DNA of 64,000 nucleotides from Capsaspora owczarzaki ATCC 30864 (Eukaryota > Opisthokonta > Filasterea), in NCBI RefSeq assembly GCF_000151315.2, contig NW_011887292.1, forward strand, positions 3,694,916 to 3,758,915. Reading direction: 5' to 3'. Positions 1 through 11,010 of the stretch are shown here, in pieces (the first letter of the stretch is position 1; each line of letters starts with the position of its first letter). The notes beneath the pieces are model-generated. The model was not told where the DNA came from and made no database searches. It worked only from the letters and a program-made list of their open reading frames with translations. Made by a program: the position numbers and the translations under genes.

Positions 1-2086
1 ACCGTGATGAACTTTGCCATGGCTCAAATCGAATGGATGAGCGCCAAGATGCAAAAGGAGTTTGAGACGACGCGCAGCAACCCGTTCAGCTTTGCGCACA
101 TCAAAATGTGCCAGACCATGGAGGAGCTGGCTCAAGTTGCCAAAGAAGGCACGCCTGTCGTTGTGCTTGCGAGTATGGAGGGCCTCACCTCCGGCTTTGC
201 ACGCGACCTGATGCTCAAGTGGGCTGAAAACCCGAAAAACCTAATCATCTTCCCCAACAACTCGCCAGCAAGCGACCTTGCCAAGAGTTTGGTCGAGAAG
301 AATCGCCAAATCGTTATTGACGTCAAGACTCGCATTGCACTCGAAGGCGAAGAGCTGGACGAGTACCTTCGTGAACAAGAAGAGGCTGAGATGGAACTGG
401 CAGCGCTGCAGACGGACGCCGCCGACGACGACAATGCCGCAGATGATGCCGTTCCCATGCAGACAGCATCTGGTTCTGGCTCGGCGGGCTATGGAAGTGG
501 CCAGCATCGCGGCTCTGCCGCAGCAGATGGATCGCAGCTCCTGCACCAGTTAGATGCCGACTTGGAAGACGAGGAGGATGAAGATGACGAGCTCAAAATT
601 CTGCGGGCAATCCACGCTGCTCCCGGTGCATCCACCTCCGACTCTGCACCTGGCCGTGGCGGTCGTTCAACAGGAACAAGTAGCGGCGGCCGACATCGCT
701 TCAAGCACGACATTTACATGCTGGGTGACGAAGCTCGGCTCTCCAAGCGCGGAGACTTTTTCAAACAAACCCGCACCTTCCCCATGTTCCCGTTTGTCGA
801 GCAGCACCGCAAAAAGGCCGACGAATGGGGCGAGGTGATTCGGCGGTCGGACTATCAGATCTTGACGGAAGAGTTTACAGACACGCTCAAGCCGCTGGCA
901 TCCACCAGCAGCAGCGCCGGTACTTCTCATGCAACAGCCATGGTGACTGGAGAAGAAGAAACGGGTCTTGAGGTATGTTGTGTGTGGTTGGTCAGTTGCA
1001 AGCTCTGGCTGTGAAGGTGGAGGTTTTCTGACGTGTCTATTTGATCTTTCTGCCTTTGTTATCTCGGTAGAGCACTCTGAAACTCGACACCTCCCAAATC
1101 AAGCAGCAATTACACGCAACTGCACACAATCGGCCGTCTAAAACGGTCTCGAAGCAAGTCGCGTTGCAAATCCAATGCACCGTTAAACATGTTGATTTGG
1201 AAGGCCGTGCCGACTCCATGTCCTTAGCAACCATTTTTGAGAGTGTTAACGCGCGCCAGCTTGTAAGTCGACGTGATTCTTGGTCGTGTATTGATTTGGA
1301 GGAGGGATGGGCGGTTCGGAAAGGGAGTAGTTTTTTTTTTTCTTCTTCTTTTTTTTTTTTGTTTCTATTTTCTTAATTTTTTGACTGAATTTGTTGGATA
1401 GATTCTGGTACACGGTTCAGCAACATCGTCAAACGAGCTTGAAAGTGCACTTCGAGTGAAAATGCCGCAATGCAAAGTTACTATCGCTGCTCTTAACACC
1501 ACCATCGACGCCAGCTCGGAGCACAACATTTACCAAGTTCGGTTGCGCGACTCGCTCATGAGCACGTTGAAATTTTCCACTGTAAGCTTGTTTGTTTCTC
1601 TTTCGCTCGTTTTGACTGCTCGTTGGGAACCGTGTTTTGAGCGATCTGGTTGGCTGATGTCTACGTTGTTGGCGGCTAGACTGGAATGTTCGAGCTGGCA
1701 TACTTCCATGGCCAAATTCACGTCCCGACTGGGGGCAAGACCACATTGGAGCTCGATGTGCTTCCAGCACACCTCGTTCCAGGCCACGCCCAGGTCTTTG
1801 TGGGTGACCCTAAGCTGTACGAGGTGAAGGAAGTGTTGATTGAGGCGGGCTTCCACGCCGAGTTTGTTCAAGGCGTGCTTGTTTGCAACGACACGATTGC
1901 CATTCGCAAGGTGAGGTTTCGTGTCGTGTTGAGATGATGGAAGTTTGACGAGGACACTAACGAAGCCGGTTGACCCACTTTTGTTTCCAAAACCAGCAAG
2001 ACCAAGCTTTCGCAATCGAAGGAGGGCTGTCCGAGGATTATTTCGCAGTGCGCGATGTCTTGTATGATCAGTTTGCCATTGTATAA
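1..2086 (+). CDS. CPSF2: CPSF2 (CPSF100), 3' part
   Basis: C-terminal part of the 100-kDa subunit of the cleavage and polyadenylation specificity factor, the catalytically inactive partner of the CPSF73 endonuclease in nuclear mRNA 3'-end processing. The frame is open from base 1, so the gene starts upstream. Exons: <1-972, 1071-1262, 1402-1581, 1680-1910, 1997-2086; every intron is GT-AG and phase 0. Family landmarks appear in order: QIEWMSAKM, NPFSFAHIK, ARDLMLKW, the acidic linker, GDFFKQTRTFPMFPF, DLEGRADS, NIYQVRLRDSL, and the C-terminal FVQGVLVCND then VLYDQFAIV-stop. A Ser/Gly/Asp-rich insertion (about residues 140-230 of the visible part) replaces the usual short acidic loop. A possible AATAAA lies at 2131. 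The next gene is convergent, about 215 nt away. Confidence 0.93.
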
Positions 2087-2300
2087 TTCCATTTGCTTGA
2101 TGTTGGCTCGACCCAAAACAAAAAATTCAAAATAAACTATCAAACAACGAATTGGGAAAGATCACTGGTTTCTACAACAAGAATTACACCAAAGCCAAAT
2201 ATGCAACCGAACAAACATATCTAGCAATCGAAACAACAAAAACAACTACAACAACAAGCAAAATGAACAAAAAAAAACAAAAAGACCCTCAGCACAATTT

Positions 2301-3428
2301 TTATGTCAGCTTTTGGGCCTTCTTGTACAGGGCGTCAACGACCTGACCCATAAACTGCACCGTATCGATCGAGGCATTATACGTCCGATCTGCGGGTTGC
2401 TCGGCGAAAACATCAAGGCAGCCGAGTCCTTGGTCGAGAATGCCAATGAGCTTCTTGTCAAGAATCATTTGTGAAAGCTTGGTTTCGACTTGGGCGACGG
2501 GCAACTGGATGAGATCGGCGACATGCTTGATTTCGACGCGCGAGAAGGGCTCAATGATGCGCTGCAGATTTTGCTCGAGAAGAGTGTCGTACAAGGCCTG
2601 CAAATGCGATCGGATGTTTGGGTCGTCTGTCAACTCGGCCTTGTACTGCACCAAGGCCTGTTGGAACTGCTCCAGGGAGCGGTTTTTGTGAGCGCTTTCA
2701 ACGGCGCGCATGGCATCAACGTGAGATCCAGAGTACTTGAGGGCAATCTTGCCAGTCAGGATGCTGGCGACCTCGTCGGACGACTGGAGCATAATCTTGG
2801 AGAGGAGCATGTACTTGAGAGCAGACAGCGCCTCCTTGTGGTTGAGCGAGTCAAAGCCCTCGAAGGCCTCGATAAAGTAAGAGTAGGCCGTCTTGAAATC
2901 CTTCTCTTCGGCGTGCAGCACACCGCCCTGGAGATCGAGGGCAGCCTGGAGGACTGGCGGCACATAGATGGCGTTGGCGTAGGTGCGCGAGGACGTCAAT
3001 GCGGCGCGTGCCTTGGGGATGTTGGCCAGGGCGTGGAAGGTGCGGCTGTCGAGCAAGAGCACCTCGACCAGCAGCGGCTTGTCGTCGAGCTTCTTGAGCT
3101 CCTTGAGCAAGGCCGTGGACAGCGCGATGGCCTCCGAGTACGCACGCGTGTCAATGTACAACGCAATCAATCGCGCCTCCAACGCCTGTCGCAGGAAGGT
3201 GCGCTTCTCCTCGTTCGTCCAGTCGATAAACTCGCGGATGAGGTTGACTGCGTCCTGCGTTGCGCTCGTCACGGCCAGGAACTTGTCCAGCAGCGTCCGC
3301 ACGAGCTTGGCGGCCTGTGACAAGCGCAAAAAAAAACAAAGACAAGTCAGAGGAGGAGGTGGAATAACAACGCAAGCATCAGCTGTAAGTTTGATGGGAT
3401 GGAAAAAACCAGCGCAATGGTGCTCCAG

Positions 3429-3477
<49 letters not shown>

Positions 3478-4019
3478 GCGATTTCTTCCTTTCTTTCTTT
3501 CTTTTGTTCGTTTTTTTCATTCACTTTTTCAGCTTCTGCCCGGTTGCTGCGTTTCTCAATGCAATGCAATGCGCTGTTGTTGTTGTTGTTGCATCGCAAG
3601 CTCAATCTCAATCGCTGCTTGGGGGAGGGTTTTGGGAAACGCTGGCCAAACAGACTGCAAGTCGACTTGTTGAGGCCTCGCTCTCCCTCCACCCCGCATC
3701 TGGCAAGCGGTAAACTGACCTTGGCTTTGGAGATGCTGGAGAGGAAGCCGCGGGTGGTGCGGATGAGGGCAGCGAGCTCGGTCGGTCGCTTGGTCGCAAC
3801 GTAGAGGTCGCTCAGCGCGTAGACGGCCTGCTCGCGGAGTCGCAGCGCCTCGTCGTCGGCCAGCGAGTCGTCGACAATGAGCGAGTGGAAGAGCGCAGCA
3901 GCTTCGTCCGGGCGCACAGTCGCAAGCTCAGTCGCGCGGTCAAAGCGCTCCATCGATGCTGACGGGTTTGCAACAGCGCGATCCTGCTCGGGCGCAATCA
4001 CCTCCATTGCAGTCGCCAT
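2301..4019 (-). CDS. PSMD11: PSMD11 / Rpn6, 26S proteasome lid subunit
   Basis: Non-ATPase subunit of the 19S regulatory particle that helps clamp the lid to the 20S core. Two exons on the minus strand, 4019-3720 and 3314-2301, give 437 aa against about 422 in human. The N-terminal half is a helical TPR-like solenoid ([17 protein letters not shown] region). The C-terminal PCI domain includes [16 protein letters not shown] and ends [14 protein letters not shown]. The 405-nt phase 0 intron carries a 40-base homopolymer (3433-3472). I start at the ATG at 4019. The reading frame continues upstream, but it runs through a pyrimidine tract ending in CAG one base before the ATG, which looks like a leader-intron acceptor, so the upstream residues are probably not translated. 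Confidence 0.95.
3433..3472. repeat. 40-nt poly(A)/poly(T) tract in PSMD11 intron
   Basis: Uninterrupted run of 40 A on the plus strand, so T on the sense strand of PSMD11, about 115 nt from the 3' splice site. It is the longest homopolymer in the window and is likely to be length-variable. Confidence 0.95.
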
Positions 4020-4322
4020 TCTGAAAAAAAAAAAAACAAGGGTGAATGAAAGAGTGGAGCTGCAGTAATTCAAAGGCAAATGTGTGTGTGAACAAAAACG
4101 ATGCTCTCAATCGACTCTGAAAGTGAGCAATGTGAAGAAGCGCTCGAGATCAAAACCAAAATCAAACGACAACTCGGATATTGCTCACTTTCTAAGTTGG
4201 ACCCCACCCGCTGCATCACCCTCCGATTGCAAGCACCACGTCTCGAAATGATTGCTCTCCCCTCATAGCAAAAAAAGCATAACACACAGGGATGACCAGT
4301 CCAGTTATGCATCCGTAACGCA
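4020..4322. promoter_or_regulatory. Divergent promoter region PSMD11 / POLL
   Basis: 303 nt between two divergent start codons. It contains a perfect 12-bp inverted repeat, AAAGTGAGCAAT at 4120-4131 and its reverse complement at 4180-4191, 48 nt apart. The PSMD11 side ends in a pyrimidine tract plus CAG (4021-4033, minus strand) that looks like a leader-intron 3' splice site. No TATA box is evident. That this is a shared bidirectional promoter is inferred from the geometry. Confidence 0.5.
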
Positions 4323-7300
4323 ATGGCTCGCTTTTTCGCGTCTTCGGACGACTTGCTCGATTGCTTGCAACTTGAGCTGAGCCAGTCTCCAGTGATTCAA
4401 CCAACACCGCCGCAGCCATCATCGTCATCATCATCCTCCTCCTCTGCGCCAGTCCAAAGTGCTCCGACCGTGTTGTTGTCAGAACGCTCACTTTGTATGC
4501 TCGACAGCACGACTGGTCTCAAACGCCGCTGCAGCACCGACGACATTGACGCTGCTGCCACTGCTGCCACTCTCGGCTGCTCTTCCACTACTGCTCCTGC
4601 ATTCACTGCGCGCGATAGCTCTGCCGTCGTCATCATCGAGTCGCCCGTTGCAAGCAGAACTCACTCTGCCGCTAAACGCATTCGCATGTCCCCGCCACCG
4701 CCACTGCCTGGTCCTCGTCCTCATCATTCTGGTCTTCCATTGAAACAAGCACAGAATTCAATGGCTGACAGCACTGCAGCAGCAGACCGCGATGAAACGG
4801 AAGCCGTAGCGATGATGGCAGTCGAGTCGTCCAGCAGCAGCTCTGAGCAACTGAGCGCATCGACGCCCGTCGATAATCGAGCATTCAGAGGCCTCGCCAC
4901 GACGACCACTACTAATATTGGCTTGGATGGATCTCAAGCGAGTAATTGCAGTGTTGGTGCAACGTCCACAGCATCCACCGCATCTTGGACTGCTCCGCCG
5001 CCCGCAACTGCTGCTACCTCTGCCGCTGTTGCTGCTGCACCGCTTCGTGTTCTCAGTGACTTGTATCACAGCCCATGCTCTTGCAATTCCAGTGCAACCA
5101 GCACTTCAAATGCCAGCGCCAAACCCTCGTCGTCCGCTCGATCTGCCGCCACAGCCACACGGACAACCACCGCTTCAAAGGCACGTGCCACGTTTGCTCC
5201 AACATGCATCTATCTTATCGACAAACTTCTCGGTGCTCAGCGCTGGAACATCTTTGTCAACAAGGTGACTGCGCTCGGCGGCCGCTTGTGCTCGCACCTG
5301 TGCCCCAATACAACACACCTTGTGACGGCACTTCCACGGAGTCGACTGCTAGAAACAGAGCCCGACCTCGTGCTTGTTGCCGATCGTGTGCTGGCCGTAG
5401 CAGCGGAGTGGCTGTCCGAGTCCATTCGCCGCGGCACCCCTTGCGACACTGCCTCGTTTCTGCTCACGATTCCATCTCCCGAAGAGCAAGAGGCTCAGCA
5501 GCGTCGAGAGGAAATGATTGCACAGCGCGAGGAAGAGCAGCAAGCGCTTTTAGTCGCGCAGAAGGCTGCATCCAGCGCATCGTGGGTCCGACGGGCTGCG
5601 GAAAATAAAAAACGCCTTCTCGGCACCGTCCAAAAAGCACAGCAAGGCGACTCCTCTGGCGACTCGTCCGATGATGAACGAAACAGCAGCATGCCCCTTC
5701 GTTCCCGACCCGAGGTAGCAACAGCTGCTCCTCCCTCGACCAGTGCTGCCAACCCCAGCAATGACCCAGCAGAAACAACCTTCTCGCGCTTCAACAAGGC
5801 GTTTGACGCAGCATTTGCCGAAGTGGACAGGTCGCATTCCAATAGTCGCATGAAGCTAAAGCGCGATACAGGCGTGAAGGACGAGCAGTCTGGCAGCGAC
5901 GAGGCGGAAGGCTCTGGCGACTCTGACTGGGAGCAGGCAAGCGTTGCAGAAGAGCAGGCCAGCTCCACAAGACAAACACGGTGGCTTGTAAGCGGGGGGA
6001 TGGGGAAAAATGAAAGTTTGCTGCATTGTTGCATATGGCAAGACACTGACCGTGCCAATCATCTCTTGTGCTTTGGCAGTCGACTTTTGCATGCGGGCGA
6101 CCTTCCTCCGACCAGCCCATCAACCACAACAAGCAAGTCACGGACATTTTTGAAATGCTCGAGGGCGACTATCGCGCTCAAAAGGATACATGGCGCGCCA
6201 TGGGCTACCAGAAGGCCATCACCGCACTCAAGCATCACCACAAGCCGATCGAGTCGTTTGCCGAAGCTCTGGCTCTCCCCAACGTGGGAGAGCGACTTGC
6301 CAAGAAGGTTTGGGAAATTGTCTCGACAGGGCATCTTCGCCGCCTGGACGATCGCGACCCTCGACTCAAGGTAGCATTTATTGTTGAAGTGCGGTCAACA
6401 TCCCAGTTCAATCTCACTGTGCCCTTGTCCTTGCCTCCCTCTTTGAAAAGGTTATTCTTGAAATGTCGCAAGTGTATGGCGTGGGGCCCACCACGGCGCA
6501 AAAGCTGTACGCAAAAGGAATCCACTCCATGGACCAGCTACGAGCCCAAGCTTCGCAACTGCCCCCGATCATGCAAATCGGCGTCAAGCATTATGACGAT
6601 CTCTTGAAGAAAATCCCGCGAGCTGAGGTCACATTGATTGGGACGAAGGTTGGAGATTTGATTTTTTTTTCGGTTTGGTTTGGTTTGTTGGTTTGGTTTG
6701 TTGGGGACGAACATGCTCACCAACACCAACGCGCTCTCAGGTGTATCACTTTGCAAAGCAAATCAATAGCGGCGTGCTGGTTGCAATCTGCGGCTCTTAC
6801 CGACGTGGCAAAGACACGTGCGGTGATGTGGATATTCTTCTGTCGCATCCGGACGGACGAGCGCACACGGACATTTATAATCGACTCATTCCCATCCTCA
6901 AGCGCGACGGCCTATTAACAGACCATCTGAGCGAAGGCCACGACGGCACGCAGCACAAGTACATGGGCATCTGCCGCGTGACGGAGCACGACTGGGATGT
7001 GTTTGGCGAGATGGCCGTTGCCGCCGCCTCCTGTGCAGCCTTCACGGCCACAACCACATCTCACATGATGCCCGACTTTTCCATGACCATCGGCTCGAGC
7101 CAGAGCAGCAGCAGCAGCTTGCCTTCTGCGAGCGGGACTCTCGACTCGGATGAGAATCCGCCGTCGGCTGCTGCAGCAACCATCGCTCCTGGTCTGCCAA
7201 CATCAGCGCTTCCGATATCCTCCACAGCCGGGCGCGTTCCTGATGGACGACCTGTGCCGTTCACCAACTTCCACCGCCGCATCGATTTGATTGCCGTGCC

Positions 7301-7541
7301 GTTGAAGGAATGGGGCACCGCCTTGCTGTACTTTACCGGCTCTGGCTACTTTAATCGTTCCATGCGACTGCTCGCGCGTAAACGCCACATGTCCCTCTCC
7401 CAGCACTCGCTCAATGTTGGCGTCAAACGGCTGCGGGCTGAAAAGCTCACCGAGGGCGAGCCTTTGTTAACACCCACCGAGCACTCTGTGTTTGAGGCGC
7501 TTGGACTTCCTTATCTTGCACCGCACGAGCGGAATGTGTAA
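4323..7541 (+). CDS. POLL: DNA polymerase lambda-like, BRCT + family X
   Basis: Gap-filling polymerase of base-excision repair and end joining. Exons 4323-5987, 6080-6370, 6451-6648 and 6741-7541, all phase 0, give 984 aa (human Pol lambda is 575). Order: about 290 residues of Ser/Ala-rich sequence, a BRCT domain (about 292-380: TCIYLIDKLLG to VAAEWLSESIRRGTP), a second charged Ser-rich linker, the 8-kDa domain and HhH motifs (LPNVGERLAKKVWE, VYGVGPTTAQKLY), then the palm. Metal ligands are present: CGDVDILL (D747, D749) and RRIDLI. The thumb ends FTGSGYFNRSMRLLARK and LGLPYLAPHE. About 95 residues of Ser-rich sequence interrupt the palm between GICRV and FTNFHRRID; this stretch is open in frame. 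The exon 3 donor (GTTGGA) is weak. Lambda rather than TdT or mu is judged from motifs. Confidence 0.92.
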
Positions 7542-7746
7542 ACATGTTGTTAATGGCTGAGTGTGTTTGATTATTTAGCGCTGTTAGTTGCAATGTCCTC
7601 GCTTTTTGGTGGATGTGACGTCTTTGAAATTTGAATGTTTTCGCTTTCAGAAGACAAAACAAACAAGGTTGAATTTTACTACAAATACAGAATAGTCGCG
7701 TCGAAAACCAGCCACACAGCCGTTAGTTGACACGCAGTGTCGGTGA

Positions 7747-10154
7747 TTACTGCTTCTTGGGCGTGACGGGATCGCGTGGAATGGATTTGCCTTGCACAAT
7801 AAGCTTCAGCTCTTCACCATTGAGCGTCTCATATTCGATGAGGGCTTGCGCAATGCGATGAAGCTCTGTGCTGTTCGTTCTGAGCATTTGAGTTGCGTTT
7901 TTGTAAGCAGTCTGTCAAGTTGTGGGTGGTGGGGGAGAGAGAGAGAGATAAGATGCCAAATTCCAAACAATACAAGAGTGAACATTGAATTCGCAAAAGA
8001 GCTCGCTAACGAGCCAACACATCGAATCACGTCGAGTGGAAAACAAACCTCAACTAGCGCCTTGACCTCTGACTCAATCACAGCAAGTGTCTCGGGGCTT
8101 AGCTTATCCATGTCCTCCTCGCGGTGCAGCACAGGGCCAATCTGACGAAAACAAGGTGGTTTCAAGTCAGCCACTGCGATAGAACTTTCATAAATGCGCA
8201 CTAGTCCCTACCTTTTCACTCATGCCGTACTGAGTCACCATGGCGCGCGCAAGAGACGTCGCGCTTGCAATGTCGCTCGAAGCGCCGCTTGTAATGTTGT
8301 CGTGGCCGAAAATGAGCTCTTCGGCAACACGGCCACCCATGCAAACCTCCAAGCGTGCGAGCAGCTGTCGACGCGTGGTGCTGATCTCGTCCTTTTCGGG
8401 TAATTGAGCAACCTGTGACAGGCATAAACCAAAAACAACAACAAAAAAATAAGTCACAAGCACAATAGTTTTTCTTGTTGGTTTTTTTTTTTTTTTTTGT
8501 GGCTGCCTACCATGCCCAAAGCTCGACCGCGGGGCATAATTGTTGCCTTGTGAACAGGATGAGCACCGTGCGACATGAGGGCGACCAGAGCATGCCCGCC
8601 TTCGTGGTAGGCGGTGATTTTGCGCACGCTGTCGTCAATGACGGCCGATTTGCGTTCGGCACCCATGATGATCTTGTCCTTGGCATACTCGAGGTGCGCC
8701 ATCGTCACAACCTTATCCCCTTCGACCGACGCTTTGAGGGCTGCTTGGTTCACCACCTCGGCAAGCTCGGCACCCGAAAAACCTGGAGTGCCGCGCGCGA
8801 TAATGCTCAGATCGACGTTCTTGGCAACGGGAATGTCTTTCGTGTGGACATCGAGAATCTGCTTGCGTCCCAAGACATCCGGCAACGGCACAGTCACGTG
8901 GCGGTCGAATCGACCAGGACGCACGAGGGCCTTGTCGAGCAGCTCGGGGAAGTTGGTCGCAGCAATGACAATGACGCCGTCGTTCTGCTTGAAGCCGTCC
9001 ATTTCGATCAGGAGCTGGTTGAGTGTCATCTTGCTAAACTGCTGATCGCGCGTGGTTCGGGACGCGCCGATGGCGTCAATTTCGTCAATGAAGATGATGG
9101 CGGGACTCTTGCGCTTGGCCTGGGCGAACAGCTCGCGGATGCGCTTGCTGCCGACACCGACGAAAAGCTCGTCAAACTCGGAGCCGCTGGCATAAAAGAA
9201 GCTGGCCTTGGCCTCGTTCGAGATGGCTTTGGCGAGGAGCGTCTTGCCGGTACCGGGCGGGCCGTACAACAAGACACCCTTGGGCAAACGACCACCGAGA
9301 CGCTGGAACTTTTCGGGATCCTTGAGGTATTCAACAATCTCAGTCAGCTCTTCCTTGGCCTCGTCGACGCCGGCAACGTCCGCAAAACGGCAGTCCGAGT
9401 TAGTGTCGGGCTGGACTTCGTTGTGTTGGTTCATGGACTTGGACATGCCGGTGCGCTCCTCCAGCATGGTCGACAGATACGCCATCAGCACAGTCACCAT
9501 GATGAGTTGGCGAGCGAGGCTGAAGAGCTGGGACTTGAACGAGCCTTGTGCGACCTCGACCACGATCGGAGCGTCATGCGTGCCGGGTTCGCCGCCATCG
9601 GAAGTCGCTGATTTGGTGGACCGACCCGAGCCTTGCTCTTGGTACTTGAAGCGGTCCAAGAAGCCGTCCAAACGCGAGCCATTGGCAGCAGTGCCATCTT
9701 GAGCACGCGACTGCGGCTGCGGGTTGATGGCAGAAGGGAAGCTGACCGAGCGGTTGTTGGCCTGGCCAAAGAAGGAGCGTGTCGGCATTGTCAGTGTCAG
9801 GGAGGAGGATGGTTGGGGCATCAAAGTTGGAGCAGAGGAACTGCTAAAGCGTGACGATACACCGAACGGCATTGTTGCAGCAGCACGGCGGTAAGGCAGA
9901 GAAGCAAAGGCGACGGCAGGAACGGGCGTGTAGAGTGCGGGTCCAGCGACCGCCCGCGCCACAAGAGCCAGCGACGACGACGACGAGGACGCAGCAGCAA
10001 CAGCAGCAGCTGCAGCAGCAGATGGCATCACGAGCAGCGGGTGCAGCTGGCGGGTCAGCGATGTGGCTGCGCGACGGCGGACGCCAGCAAGCACAGCGGC
10101 GGCAGTTGCAGCGACCGACGCAACACGCAGGCCGTGCGACCTGAATGGCATCAT
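7747..10154 (-). CDS. YME1L1: Mitochondrial i-AAA protease (YME1L/FtsH type)
   Basis: ATP-dependent zinc metalloprotease of the inner mitochondrial membrane, facing the intermembrane space. Exons 10154-8511, 8412-8212, 8141-8049 and 7911-7747, all phase 0, give 700 aa. The N-terminus at the 10154 ATG ([11 protein letters not shown], Arg-rich, Ala-rich) looks like a mitochondrial presequence. One TM segment ([15 protein letters not shown]) precedes the AAA module: Walker A GPPGTGKT, Walker [31 protein letters not shown]. The M41 zinc motif is HEGGH, followed by [10 protein letters not shown] and [13 protein letters not shown] single TM favours i-AAA (YME1) over m-AAA. The frame stays open upstream to 10442, where a good 3' splice acceptor stands, so an upstream coding exon is possible; a short candidate lies at 10744-10782. 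Confidence 0.92.
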
Positions 10155-10442
10155 TGCAGTGCTGAGCTTCTGATCAGCGGGATGGAGCCCGACGGCCGAG
10201 TTTGAGCTTGCGCTTGCGCTTGGCACAACAGGAAGTGGCTCGGCGACGAGGAGAGATCCAGACCCAGACGCAGCTCGATCGGCCACCGTTGCATCAGACA
10301 CGGTGTGCACGATCGAGGGTGTCGATGCCAGAGCGCGGGTTTGAGCGTGGACCTGGGATTGGGCTTCCGTCGCAGGTGCAGCGATGACCGACGCGAGGAA
10401 CGAGGACGACGCGTCTCGAACCAACGTCACCAGCCCAGAGAC

Positions 10443-11010
10443 CTGTGAAGAGGAAGAGTTGGGAAGAGACAAAATAAGAAAGGGCGAAAAGTGATGGGTG
10501 AGCGAAGGCGAAGCGGCCACAAAAGAGCGACAGGAAGGGAAAAGGGAACAAAAAAAAAAAAAAAAACGCCAAGACGGGGATACTAAAAATTAACTAAATG
10601 GAAGGGTGAGGAAGCAACGAAATGGTACCGCCCGCAGCGATACTCGTTTGTCAGTAGAAAACAAAAAACACTTCGCTCAAATCATTCCATTCATCCGTGA
10701 AGGCACAGGTTCGATGACAAAGAAACAAGGCAAATCAACGCACTGGAGACAATAGACGTGGCGAAAACCCAACGTCGTTCATTGAGACGGAAAAAAAAAA
10801 AAAAAAAAAGGTGGACTGAGAAAACAAACTCAGAAGCAGAATCAATCAATACTCTGAGCCATCAGAGCTAGAGTGCTGGACAATGATGCAAAAGCATTGG
10901 GGGCGGTTGATTGGTGGAGATCATTGAATGCCGCTCAAAACAAATGCACGACAACAAACACACAATCAGTCACGACGTGCACAGTTCTTATCCGACTGAC
11001 GAACGTTGCC
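10443..11010. other. Intergenic: YME1L 5' side and KLHDC4 3' side
   Basis: 568 nt between two minus-strand genes, with a 19-nt A run at 10791-10809 and a shorter one near 10550-10566. A 13-codon ATG frame followed by GTGCGT (10782-10744, minus) would splice in phase to the acceptor at 10443, so it is a possible first YME1L exon. Nothing else coding is visible. Confidence 0.4.

Noticed and set aside
2490-3320. Plus-strand frame of 276 aa over PSMD11
   Set aside because: Antisense to the PCI domain; composition rich in Leu/Gln/Gly and without family features.
8475-9611. Long plus-strand frame (378 aa) opposite the AAA protease
   Set aside because: Antisense shadow of the conserved YME1L exon; no family features of its own.
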